Shown: positions 8,146 through 15,458 of the stretch, one piece after another
Numbering within the stretch: position 1 is the stretch's first letter
Layout of the letters: each line of letters opens with the position of its first letter
Assembly (NCBI GenBank): GCA_964383675.1
Contig: CAYLHX010000006.1
Span: 1 to 55,600 of the forward strand
Length of the DNA: 55,600 nt
Source: CAYLHX01 sp964383675
GTDB taxonomy: Bacteria; Patescibacteriota; Gracilibacteria; UBA1369; LOWO2-01-FULL-3
Direction: 5' to 3'
Made by a program: the position numbers and the translations under genes
The notes under the pieces: generated by a model
The model's database searches: none
What the model was told of the DNA's origin: nothing
The model's input: only the letters and a program-made list of their open reading frames with translations

Positions 8146-9303
8146 CTATTTTGTCAGTGAAATGATGGCCAGGCACTGCATGCCGAGTCCATTGCCAAAG
8201 GCGGTGCACTTTTCTCCGCTGGTAGCGGTTATGCCGATACGGCGGTGGTTTAAGTCGAGTATTTGGGCGAGGCTTTTTCTAAGTTGAGGGACCATCGGAT
8301 CAATTTTTGGCTTAGCGGCTTCGATCATGATTCCCAGACTGTTAATTTTAAACTTCTCTTTCTTCATCTTTTTTAAAATGATATCCAGATATTTTTTGCT
8401 GTCTTTGACGCCTTTTTCACACTCGGCATCGGCGTAAAAGCCCAGAGACATTTCTCCAAGCGCTTGCGAAATGGCATTAAAAATCGCGTGGAGAATCACA
8501 TCCCCGTCAGAGTTGGCCTCAAGCTTTGGTTCCTCCTTAAACTCAACCCCCGCAAGCACCAACCCCTTCACTTTTTCCTCAAACATGTGACTATCTTGAC
8601 CAATACCGATACGCACATCCTCAGGCAACTCGCCAAGCACGGCTTTGAGTCTAATATAATCTCCCTGTGTTGTGACTTTAAAGTTATGCTCTCCCGCTTC
8701 CACGTAGGCCACCTTCTTGCCCAGCGCCTCAAAGAGCATAGCCTCGTCCGTAGCCTCAAGATTCTTCTTCTGAGCATTTTTTACGGCGTTTACCATAGTT
8801 TTGTAATCCGCGGCCTGCGGCGTCTGTGCGGCAAACAGCTTGCTGCGGTCGTGTGTTTTTATTATGTGCTCATTGTTTACCTCTTTTATCGTCTCTTTAA
8901 CACTATGTCCCACTATGGCCGCACCGGCCTCAGACGCTTTTTGGATTACCTGAGTGATCTCTTCTTCACCAACCAGAGGATTGGCTCCATTGTGAACTAA
9001 AACAATGTCCTTATCCTTGGCCTTTAGGGTTTTGAGACCATTTTCGACTGAAAGCTGCCTGCTTTCTCCGCCAAGTACTATCTTCTTAACTTTGGTAAAA
9101 ATGTACGATTTCACTAAGTCTTCTATCTCCCTCTTGTTGGCCTTGTTGGCCACAATTATAATTTCATCTATTTCCGGATGATCGTTAAAGGCCATTAGAG
9201 AATAATAGAGAACGGGCTTGCCAAGTACCGGCAAAAGGAGCTTCTCCTGCCGCCCCTCCATGCGCTGCCCCCGACCGGCCGCCAAAAGAATTACGTGATT
9301 CAT
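8146..9303 (-). CDS. ispDF: bifunctional IspD/IspF (CDP-ME synthase and MEcPP synthase)
   Basis: This is a two-enzyme fusion of the MEP pathway. Residues 1 to about 225 are the IspD cytidylyltransferase: the nucleotide loop LLAAGRGQRM (6-15), a lysine in EKLLLPV, and TPQAADY. Residues about 230-385 are IspF: GIGQDSHMF provides the metal-binding Asp and His, with ANSDGDVILHA and TATSGEKCTAFGNGLG matching the conserved trimer motifs. The fused form is known from other bacteria and skips the IspE step between its two domains; here ispE sits directly downstream, placing three consecutive reactions in one transcript. A TTGAAC-17-TAAAAT promoter precedes it on the minus strand. Confidence 0.96.
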   Translation of the reverse strand: MNHVILLAAGRGQRMEGRQEKLLLPVLGKPVLYYSLMAFNDHPEIDEIIIVANKANKREIEDLVKSYIFTKVKKIVLGGESRQLSVENGLKTLKAKDKDIVLVHNGANPLVGEEEITQVIQKASEAGAAIVGHSVKETIKEVNNEHIIKTHDRSKLFAAQTPQAADYKTMVNAVKNAQKKNLEATDEAMLFEALGKKVAYVEAGEHNFKVTTQGDYIRLKAVLGELPEDVRIGIGQDSHMFEEKVKGLVLAGVEFKEEPKLEANSDGDVILHAIFNAISQALGEMSLGFYADAECEKGVKDSKKYLDIILKKMKKEKFKINSLGIMIEAAKPKIDPMVPQLRKSLAQILDLNHRRIGITATSGEKCTAFGNGLGMQCLAIISLTK

Positions 9304-9330
9304 AATATGATTAGTGCTATTCAGTTTGTT

Positions 9331-9359
9331 ATTTTACCACATTTGGACAGGCAGTTCAA
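9331..9359 (-). promoter_or_regulatory. promoter of ispDF-ispE
   Basis: Minus strand: TTGAAC (9359-9354), 17-nt spacer, TAAAAT (9336-9331), about 20 nt upstream of the ispDF leader and start. Confidence 0.6.
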
Positions 9360-9365
9360 TTCGGG

Positions 9366-9394
9366 TTGACACGGGTGCACTTAAATTATATAAT
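9366..9394 (+). promoter_or_regulatory. consensus promoter of the GGDEF gene
   Basis: TTGACA (9366-9371), 17-nt spacer, TATAAT (9389-9394): a perfect match to the sigma70 consensus. A second TATAAT lies at 9404-9409, 7 nt before the ATG. Confidence 0.8.
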
Positions 9395-9416
9395 TCACTG
9401 CTTTATAATTTTCACT

Positions 9417-10454
9417 ATGCCAAGTAGAAAAAGTGGACCAGAAGCTGACCACCAAGCCGGAATAACGGCTGTGAATGGCCGTACCGCCGTTCCCGGCGTG
9501 GCTGAGAGCTTGGCGCCACAGCCAATCAGCTATGATACTCTTGCGGCGCTGGCGGAAATTGGCGGTCCAATTCCCGTGGAAACCGTGGCAGAAGATACCA
9601 GTGTCGAAGACAGTTTGAATCAGGTGGTAAAAAGTGTGGGAGACGCCACAAGACTGCTTTTTAGAAAGCCGGATCTCGACCCCGAGGCGGTTAACGCTAT
9701 TTGGGTTTTGATCAATTCAGTGAGGATCATGACTCAGCATGTTTTTGTCGCTCACCGCAAGATCGATGCCCTGGGACACCGACTGGAAGAGGCGATTCGT
9801 TTAAGGGACATTTTTAAAGAGAAGGCCACAAAAGATCCAATGACCGGTGTTTGGAATAAAGCGGTATTGGGAGAAACCGGGGAGAAATTATTTAATACTT
9901 ACCGTGAAGAAGGCAAACGTTTTGCATACATCTTCCTGGACCTGGATAAATTTAAATTGATCAATGACACCTATGGCCATGATGCAGGTGACTATGTATT
10001 AACAGAATTTGCTCGAATTGTTCAGGATGATTTACGTATTTCAGACTTTATGTTTGCCAGAGACGGCGAGAATGATGAGGAAAAAGAAGAAGAGCTCGAC
10101 CCTCTGTTTGCCAGAGATGGAGGAGAAGAGTTTGGGCTGCTTTTACCTGAGACTGATGAACGTGGTGCCTATATAGTAGCAGAGAGACTTAGAAAGACCA
10201 TTGAAGGACATGAATTTATTTATGATGGTCAACGTATTCCTGTTACCGTTAGCCTGGGCATTGCCGCAACTCGTGATACAGATTCCGATTATGCCAGCTT
10301 CAAAAAGCGTGCCGATGCAGCCGTATATGCCGCAAAGGCGGGCGGGCGGAACCAATCCGTAATGAGTTTGATGACGAAAGACGGAAGAATTAGTTATTCC
10401 TCTAGGCCTGACCGCGAACTGGTCGATGAAAGCGCTTTAAGTGAGGTAAACTAA
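9417..10454 (+). CDS. GGDEF-domain diguanylate cyclase with an insertion before the active loop
   Basis: The C-terminal half is a GGDEF domain, which condenses two GTP to c-di-GMP. DPMTGVWNK opens the domain (D140), FLDLDKFKLINDTYGHDAGD carries the metal and GTP residues, and GGEEF (235-239) is an active-type signature. The N-terminal 130 residues are helical, without a membrane segment, and may be a sensor. The stretch FARDG occurs twice, at 213-217 and 231-235, with an acidic linker between, so 18 residues have been inserted between the RISD I-site (207-210) and the GGEEF loop. ATG 9417 is chosen because the longer frame would start at the TTG of the -35 box; this gives 345 residues. No EAL or PilZ gene is present in the window. 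Confidence 0.92.
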   Translation: MPSRKSGPEADHQAGITAVNGRTAVPGVAESLAPQPISYDTLAALAEIGGPIPVETVAEDTSVEDSLNQVVKSVGDATRLLFRKPDLDPEAVNAIWVLINSVRIMTQHVFVAHRKIDALGHRLEEAIRLRDIFKEKATKDPMTGVWNKAVLGETGEKLFNTYREEGKRFAYIFLDLDKFKLINDTYGHDAGDYVLTEFARIVQDDLRISDFMFARDGENDEEKEEELDPLFARDGGEEFGLLLPETDERGAYIVAERLRKTIEGHEFIYDGQRIPVTVSLGIAATRDTDSDYASFKKRADAAVYAAKAGGRNQSVMSLMTKDGRISYSSRPDRELVDESALSEVN

Positions 10455-10481
10455 AATTGTGGGGATCTAGTCCGTCAACGA

Positions 10482-11483
10482 TTAAAGCTCTTTTAATTGA
10501 ATAAAAATCTCCGGAAAGGACAGTTTTTCTTCCAGAAAGTTTTCAATAATTTGCTCTTCCTTCTTAAGAAAGTTTTTGATTTTTCCTTGTTCAAAGGCTT
10601 CGAGCACCAGTCGTATTCCGGGAAGGAGTTTATGATTTGGGTTTTTGAACTCAAATTTATGTTCCTTCAAAATTTCATTTAGGGGGCGAATTTTCTGAGC
10701 TGCATTTCGGGTGTTTTTCCCCAAAAGGTGTCGAAAGGCGTTTTCAATGTGTTCGCGCATGTCCGGCGAGGAAAGATATGCCACTTGCTCATCTTTAAAT
10801 TCCACAACACCGTGAATCTGACACTCCGGATGAATTTTTACCTTAATCCTGGAGAGCGGTAGGGCAAAAAGATAGTGAGCTTCTATGATTTCCAGCCCTT
10901 TGTTAATGAGCGTGGCCGATTCAATCGTAACCTTGCCGCCCATTTTCCAGCGAGGGTGACACAGAGCATCTTCGGCGGTTACTCTTTCCAGATCTTTGCT
11001 CTTGAAATTCAGAAAAGGACCGCCGGAACAAGTTAAGGTGATGCTTTTGGGAATTTTACCGGGGTTTTGTTTAAGAATTTCAAAAATGGCATTGTGCTCC
11101 GAGTCGAGCGGAATGATTTTGCCAGCGTTTTTCTGCGCAATTTTGAGTAAATTTTCGCCTTCGGCCACCAAGGACTCCTTGTTGCCGAGTAATAAAATTT
11201 TGCCGCAAGCTAGAGCCTCTTCGCTATACTCCACTCCAACCACCCCCGGTAAAACATTTACCACTATGTCGGCCTCCTCAAGCGATAATCTTTGCTTGGT
11301 CTTGTCGGCAAGGATCGCCTTTTTAATGTTGTGTTTTTTCTGTTGATCCCCGAGAGCTTTACCGTTTTTGTTTGCAAGTAAGCCAATAACCTCAAATTGC
11401 TCACGGTATTTTTCCAAAACTTTCAAAGTTTGGGTACCCAGAGAACCTGTTGATCCCAGAATGATAACTTTTTGCTTTTGCAT
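10482..11483 (-). CDS. dxr: 1-deoxy-D-xylulose 5-phosphate reductoisomerase (short form)
   Basis: Dxr converts DXP to MEP, the second step of the MEP pathway, with NADPH and a divalent metal. The N-terminal GSTGSLGTQTL is the NADPH loop; GNKESLV, DSEHNAIF, SGGPF, HPRWKMG and SATLINKGLEIIEAH are the substrate and metal motifs. At 333 residues it is clearly shorter than typical Dxr (380-400), mainly through a compact NADPH domain and C-terminus. In the usual HPxSxxHS motif the serine is replaced (HPECQIHG). The ATG lies 6 nt after the -10 box, so the message is predicted to be leaderless. dxs, ispG and ispH are not in the window. Confidence 0.95.
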   Translation of the reverse strand: MQKQKVIILGSTGSLGTQTLKVLEKYREQFEVIGLLANKNGKALGDQQKKHNIKKAILADKTKQRLSLEEADIVVNVLPGVVGVEYSEEALACGKILLLGNKESLVAEGENLLKIAQKNAGKIIPLDSEHNAIFEILKQNPGKIPKSITLTCSGGPFLNFKSKDLERVTAEDALCHPRWKMGGKVTIESATLINKGLEIIEAHYLFALPLSRIKVKIHPECQIHGVVEFKDEQVAYLSSPDMREHIENAFRHLLGKNTRNAAQKIRPLNEILKEHKFEFKNPNHKLLPGIRLVLEAFEQGKIKNFLKKEEQIIENFLEEKLSFPEIFIQLKEL

Positions 11484-11489
11484 GACCGG

Positions 11490-11519
11490 ATTTTGCTTTT
11501 TTTGAGCCTAAAATGTCAA
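11490..11519 (-). promoter_or_regulatory. promoter of dxr, predicted leaderless
   Basis: Minus strand: TTGACA (11519-11514), 18-nt spacer, CAAAAT (11495-11490), then 6 nt and the ATG at 11483. Confidence 0.6.
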
Positions 11520-11554
11520 GTGGGGTTTTGTTTTATTTTTATTCAAGCTGCTTC

Positions 11555-11583
11555 TTGACTTTTTCGGGCTTTTTTCGTACTAT
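11555..11583 (+). promoter_or_regulatory. promoter of infC-rpmI-rplT
   Basis: TTGACT (11555-11560), 17-nt spacer, TACTAT (11578-11583). The leader before the proposed ATA start at 11632 is about 42 nt. Confidence 0.65.
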
Positions 11584-11631
11584 CCAAAGGCTATTTGGCT
11601 TTTTGCCATTTTTATTTTCTAACGATAGTTT

Positions 11632-12144
11632 ATAGCTAAGCGATTACGAGTAAATCAGTATATTAAAGCCCCTACGGTTAGGCTAATCGGAGCCGAGGGC
11701 GAGCAATTGGGCATTGTTGCTATTGAGAAAGCCCTCGAGAAAGCGAAAGAGTCCGACTTGGATTTGGCGGAAGTTGCTCCCAACGTAAACCCTCCGGTGT
11801 GTAAGATATTGGACTATGGAAAATATCAGTACCACCAGAAGAAGGTTGAGACAAAACACCGAAAAATGCAGAAGAAGACCGAGGTTAAAGGTGTAAGAAT
11901 GGGCTTTAAAACCGGTGATCACGATCTAAAAGTGAAAGCAAAACAGGCCAGAAAATTTTTGGAGGCGGGAAACAGCGTAAAAGTTTCATTGATTTTCCGC
12001 GGAAGAGAAGCTATATATAAAGACCTGGCACGAGAGAAAATGATGAAATTTTTTGAAGAACTGAAAGATATTGCAGTGCTTGAGGCCCCACCAAAGGGCC
12101 AAGGGAATACCCTAATTATGATATTAACTACACATAAATCATGA
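11632..12144 (+). CDS. infC: translation initiation factor IF-3 (apparent ATA start codon)
   Basis: IF-3 binds the 30S subunit and proofreads start codon selection. The frame shows the N-domain (VNQYIKAPTVRLIG, EGEQLGIVAIEKAL), APNVNPPVCKILDYGKYQYH, the lysine-rich linker, and the C-domain VSLIFRGREAIYKDLA. The only standard start near the beginning is TTG 11707, which would remove the first 25 conserved residues; the upstream in-frame stop is TAG 11626. Between them there is no ATG, GTG or TTG, so ATA 11632 (giving 170 residues) or ATT 11662 must serve. The family alignment includes the VNQY segment and favours 11632. Non-canonical starts in infC are the known basis of IF-3 autoregulation in E. 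coli (AUU). Confidence 0.92.
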   Translation: MAKRLRVNQYIKAPTVRLIGAEGEQLGIVAIEKALEKAKESDLDLAEVAPNVNPPVCKILDYGKYQYHQKKVETKHRKMQKKTEVKGVRMGFKTGDHDLKVKAKQARKFLEAGNSVKVSLIFRGREAIYKDLAREKMMKFFEELKDIAVLEAPPKGQGNTLIMILTTHKS

Positions 12145-12383
12145 AGCAAAAGTCACACAGTGGGGCGAAAAAAAGAATTAAAGTTAAAAAGTCCGGAAAG
12201 GCGGTTATGGAGAAGTCTTGTAGAAATCACTTATTGATTAATAAGTCAAAGAGACAGAAGAAGTCTCATTCTTCAGGAATGCCGATCAGCCCGTCCAGGA
12301 TGAAGGCTTTACGCAGATTGCTGCCAGGAAAGGTGCAGGTTCAGGGAAAAAGAGTTGAAACAACCGCTGAGGCTGCCAAATAA
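12141..12383 (+). CDS. rpmI: 50S ribosomal protein L35
   Basis: L35 is a small basic protein of the large ribosomal subunit. The 80 residues start with KSHSGAKKRIKVKKSGK, matching the family's KTKSGAKKRFK start, and are lysine- and arginine-rich throughout. It is slightly longer than the usual 64-66 residues through a C-terminal tail (VETTAEAAK). Its ATG overlaps the infC stop (ATGA, 12141-12144), which indicates translational coupling in the conserved infC-rpmI-rplT operon. Confidence 0.93.
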   Translation: MKQKSHSGAKKRIKVKKSGKAVMEKSCRNHLLINKSKRQKKSHSSGMPISPSRMKALRRLLPGKVQVQGKRVETTAEAAK

Positions 12384-12413
12384 ATAAACATTTTCTTTTA
12401 ACCTTATAAAAAA

Positions 12414-12761
12414 ATGACTAGAGTAAAAAGTGGTGAAAACACCCACCGTAGGCACCAAAAGATAGTGAAGGCTGCCAAAGGTTACCGAGGCCTAAGAAGT
12501 AAAACCTTCAAACAGGCCAAAAACGCTGTAATGAAGGCCGGCCTTCACAGCTATACACACAGACGTACTAAAAAGAGAGAGTTTCGTCGTTTGTGGATTG
12601 CCAGAATTAATGCCGGTTGTCGAGAGCTTGGCGTAAAATACAGTTGGTTGATCGACGGAATGACCAAGAAAGGAATCGAGATCAACAGAAAGATGCTGGC
12701 GGAGCTGGCGGCTAATGAGCCTGAAACTTTCAAGGCGGTAATTGAAGAGGTACAGAAATAG
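12414..12761 (+). CDS. rplT: 50S ribosomal protein L20
   Basis: L20 binds 23S rRNA early in large-subunit assembly and in several bacteria represses its own operon. The 115 residues show the family pattern: TRVKSGENTHRRHQKIVKAAKGYRG at the N-terminus, then SYTHRRTKKREFRRLWIARINA and the C-terminal SWLIDGMTKKGIEINRKMLAELA. It lies 30 nt after rpmI, without a visible Shine-Dalgarno sequence, and is followed by a clear terminator. Confidence 0.97.
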   Translation: MTRVKSGENTHRRHQKIVKAAKGYRGLRSKTFKQAKNAVMKAGLHSYTHRRTKKREFRRLWIARINAGCRELGVKYSWLIDGMTKKGIEINRKMLAELAANEPETFKAVIEEVQK

Positions 12762-12783
12762 AGAGCCCTAAAACAACAATTGA

Positions 12784-12814
12784 AACAGCATGACGAATAA
12801 TCGTGCTGTTTTTT
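12784..12814 (+). terminator. Rho-independent terminator of infC-rpmI-rplT
   Basis: AACAGCA (12784-12790) pairs with TGCTGTT (12804-12810); the stem extends inward through a U-G pair and two more pairs to about 10 bp, loop of 7 nt, followed by TTTT. Confidence 0.8.
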
Positions 12815-12909
12815 GTTTATAATTTAGAAATTTTTTAAGATTTTTTAATAAAATTTTAAGACTTGGCTGCTAGGCTGTACTCAATTAATACTTCCTAACC
12901 GTGATAATT

Positions 12910-13095
12910 ATGCCAAGTTCTTCCAATATCGCCCAGTTGAATCGTAACTGGTTGACGGTGGCGATAAACCATTCTCTGGAAAAAAAATTGCGGATATTTA
13001 AGGCCCGAATGGAACTACGGCAAAAGCGCCCCTTAAATTGGGGCACTGTTATTGAAAGCTTAGTCGATGAAGTTAATAAACACGGCTATGGTTAG
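12910..13095 (+). CDS. small hypothetical protein, 61 residues
   Basis: A short basic protein that I do not recognise. WLTVAINHSLEKKLRIFKARMELRQ followed by NWGTVIESLVDEVNKHGYG resembles the strand-helix-helix layout of small ribbon-helix-helix DNA-binding proteins, but this is a weak structural impression. Two starts are possible: GTG 12901 or ATG 12910; ATG is preferred. It stands alone after the rplT terminator, and its stop overlaps the convergent acylphosphatase gene by 4 nt. Confidence 0.55.
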   Translation: MPSSSNIAQLNRNWLTVAINHSLEKKLRIFKARMELRQKRPLNWGTVIESLVDEVNKHGYG

Positions 13096-13364
13096 TGCGT
13101 GCTAAAGCCTTTCAGGTCGATGGATGGCGTAGATGACCATTCTATGTGTATTTCTTCTACCCTGGCACTCGGAGGGCCTTCTTTGGCCCACTCAATAAAT
13201 TGTTCGATAGCCGACCTCGACCCTTGAAGCAAAACTTCAACGCTTCCGTCAGGCATATTCCTTGCATGCCCTTTGACATTTAGCGATAATGCTTTTTCTT
13301 TGGCGCCGGCGCGGTAAAATACCCCTTGTACCTTACCGTGGATTCTAAGCAAAGCCTGCTGCAT
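13092..13364 (-). CDS. acyP: acylphosphatase
   Basis: Acylphosphatases hydrolyse acyl phosphates such as carbamoyl or acetyl phosphate. The 90 residues contain GKVQGVFYRAGAKEKA, with the phosphate-binding arginine, and GHARNMPDGSVEVLLQG, with the catalytic asparagine, and end in the usual F-x-x-x form. Length and motif spacing match the family. It is 6 nt downstream of the cyclophilin gene on the same strand and probably shares its transcript. Confidence 0.94.
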   Translation of the reverse strand: MQQALLRIHGKVQGVFYRAGAKEKALSLNVKGHARNMPDGSVEVLLQGSRSAIEQFIEWAKEGPPSARVEEIHIEWSSTPSIDLKGFSTH

Positions 13365-13370
13365 AAGTAT

Positions 13371-14039
13371 TTAAAAGGTTTCTATTTTAATACTTTCTAT
13401 AACTATGTCCTCTAGTGGCCGATCCATGGGACCGACTTCAGACTTAGCCATTTCGTCGACATTTTCCATCCCCTCATAAACGAACCCGAAGACGGCATGT
13501 GCTCCGTCAAGCCAAGGCGTTCCATGATCAGCCTGTACAATAAAGAACTGACTGCCTCCTGTGTTAGGGCCGGCGTTTGCCATTGAAAGGGCTCCGCGTA
13601 TGTGTTTTAGATCTTTGCCGAATTCATCCTCAATATTGGTTCCAGGTCCTTTGTAACTATGTCCGCCTGTTCCATTGCGGTTCTCGAAATCACCGCCCTG
13701 AACCATGAAACAATCTATTACGCGGTGAAAAATGGTATCATCGTACTTTTTGTCTTTAGCCAATTCAATGAAGTTTTTGGTGGTTTCCGGAACTTCGTCG
13801 GTATATAGCAGTATCTTTATTTCACCTTTATTAGTGGTCACAACGGCTACTTGGTCTCCTTTTTCCGGCTCGAGCTTCATCTTGAGATCTTTGGTATAGT
13901 TTTTGAGGTCATCCATCTGGCTAGGGGTTAAATTTGAGTAATTACAATTGGGATTATTTGTCACGAAGCGGTCGGTTCCTTGGCTACAGCCCGCAATGAT
14001 TAATGCGATGGTTAACAGTACGGTTAGTTTTTTATTCAT
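13371..14039 (-). CDS. cyclophilin-type peptidyl-prolyl isomerase, lipoprotein
   Basis: A cyclophilin isomerase that should act outside the membrane on exported proteins. The N-terminus is a lipoprotein signal peptide: MNKK, a hydrophobic stretch, and a lipobox ending at C18 (LIIAGC). The mature part has the cyclophilin core: FHRVIDCFMVQGGDF with the catalytic arginine, GALSMANAGPNTGGSQFFI, WLDGAHAVFG, and a C-terminal strand. A 60-residue linker precedes the isomerase domain. A weak promoter (TTCAAA-16-TAAAAT) lies upstream. Confidence 0.93.
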   Translation of the reverse strand: MNKKLTVLLTIALIIAGCSQGTDRFVTNNPNCNYSNLTPSQMDDLKNYTKDLKMKLEPEKGDQVAVVTTNKGEIKILLYTDEVPETTKNFIELAKDKKYDDTIFHRVIDCFMVQGGDFENRNGTGGHSYKGPGTNIEDEFGKDLKHIRGALSMANAGPNTGGSQFFIVQADHGTPWLDGAHAVFGFVYEGMENVDEMAKSEVGPMDRPLEDIVIESIKIETF

Positions 14040-14062
14040 TTTTCTGGTTTAAGAGTACTGGC

Positions 14063-14090
14063 ATTTTATCACGCATCTCTCGATTTTGAA
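14063..14090 (-). promoter_or_regulatory. possible promoter of the cyclophilin-acyP pair
   Basis: Minus strand: TTCAAA (14090-14085), 16-nt spacer, TAAAAT (14068-14063). The -35 is weak. Confidence 0.4.
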
Positions 14091-14168
14091 GAGTTTTTAT
14101 GCTAATCTGCATTGGCGGGAAAGACAATTTGCGCGTTTGTTGATGCGCGTGTTTATCTAAGAATCTAT

Positions 14169-15458
14169 ATGAAAAGGTTTTTAAAAAGGGTTGTGCTTTG
14201 GCAACTAAGGGTTATGGCCGGAAGAAGGCTAAAAAAATTTCGTGGGAAAGTAGTGGCCGTTACCGGTTCTGTGGGAAAAACCAGCGCAAAAGAGGCGATA
14301 TATACTGTGTTAAACAGTAAGTTTCGTGTAAGAAAAAGTGAAAAGAGCATGAATACCGACTTTGGCCTACTGTTGACCATTTTAGAGATTGAAAGCGGCT
14401 ATTCTTCAGTGGGTAAGTGGTCCTGGCTTTTATTAAAAGCCTTTTTCCACTCTCTTTTCCGAGATCACAGCGAAGTTTTGCTATTGGAGTTCGGCGTGGA
14501 TAAGCCGAAGGACATGGACTTTTTAACATCGGTTATAAAGCCCGACATTGCGGTAATGACCAACGTTTTTCCGGTTCATCTTGCCGAAGGACAATTTAAA
14601 AATTTACAGGAGATTTTTGATGAAAAGAAAAAGCTGGTTGAGGCGCTTAAGGAGGGGGGGGCTGCCATTTTAAACTTGGATAATCCTTATACGAAACATT
14701 TGGCAAAAACTCGCGGTAAAAAAGGCACTTTTACCTACGGCTCTGATAAAGATGCCGACTTCTGGTTTAGCAATGTGCGAGTCTCTCTGGAGGGAACAAA
14801 GTTTCACCTTCATCATAAGGATGAGATTTTCAATGTGGTGACGCCGGCGATTGGGAAGATTCAGGCATACACCGCCGTACCGGCTATTATTTGCGGATTT
14901 CTGCTGGGGATGAGCGCAGAAGAGGCGGTTTTAGCCATGGAAAGATATTCGTTGCCTCCGGGCAGAATGAGCGTTATCCCCGCAAAGGTGGAAGGCGCAA
15001 ATTTGCTGGACAGTTCTTACAACTCTTCACCGGAAGCTCTAAAAGAAGCCTTGGCGCTATTGGCGGACTTGGCTAAAGAAAAGGAGCATATCCGCCGTGT
15101 TGCGGTTTTAGGGAACATGAACGAATTGGGAGAAGAGACTGAGAAGCTTCACCGACTTGTGGGAGAAATGATCCCTTCTTGTGTTGATCTTTTGATAACG
15201 GTGGGCAAGGAGGCCAGGTTTATGGCTGAGGCGGCCATTGAAAAAGGTATGGAGGAGAAAAGCGTTCATAGTTTTAAAACTTCTAAAGAAGCTATAGATT
15301 TTTTTGAAGACAAGCTAAAGAAGGACGATTTGGTTTTAGTGAAGGGATCACAAAATAATGTTAGGCTGGAACGCTTCGTCAAAGCCTTGATGGCTTTTCC
15401 CGAAGATGCTAAAAAGCTTCTTGCCAGACAAGAGAAATTTTGGGAAGAAAAATTATGA
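14169..15458 (+). CDS. MurF-like Mur ligase lacking the N-terminal domain
   Basis: Mur ligases add amino acids to UDP-MurNAc peptides; MurF adds D-Ala-D-Ala. The 429-residue protein has the ligase P-loop GSVGKTS (33-39), the central-domain EFGVDKPKDM and TNVFPVHL segments, LNLDNPY, and a C-terminal domain with LLDSSYNSSPEALKEAL and VAVLGNMNELGE, all closest to MurF. In ordinary MurF the P-loop lies near residue 105; here it is at 33, so the N-terminal UDP-binding domain is missing and replaced by a short basic helix. It could be a MurF with altered substrate binding or a MurT-like ligase. The start is taken at ATG 14169 rather than TTG 14112. The stop overlaps the holB ATG (ATGA). Confidence 0.85.
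   Translation: MKRFLKRVVLWQLRVMAGRRLKKFRGKVVAVTGSVGKTSAKEAIYTVLNSKFRVRKSEKSMNTDFGLLLTILEIESGYSSVGKWSWLLLKAFFHSLFRDHSEVLLLEFGVDKPKDMDFLTSVIKPDIAVMTNVFPVHLAEGQFKNLQEIFDEKKKLVEALKEGGAAILNLDNPYTKHLAKTRGKKGTFTYGSDKDADFWFSNVRVSLEGTKFHLHHKDEIFNVVTPAIGKIQAYTAVPAIICGFLLGMSAEEAVLAMERYSLPPGRMSVIPAKVEGANLLDSSYNSSPEALKEALALLADLAKEKEHIRRVAVLGNMNELGEETEKLHRLVGEMIPSCVDLLITVGKEARFMAEAAIEKGMEEKSVHSFKTSKEAIDFFEDKLKKDDLVLVKGSQNNVRLERFVKALMAFPEDAKKLLARQEKFWEEKL

Noticed and set aside
9366..9416. Longer GGDEF protein frame from TTG 9366
   Set aside because: This TTG is the first half of the TTGACA -35 box; translation from it is not possible from this promoter.
12141..12144. UGA recoded as glycine (code 25)
   Set aside because: TGA terminates infC, murF-like and other complete genes at family-typical lengths.
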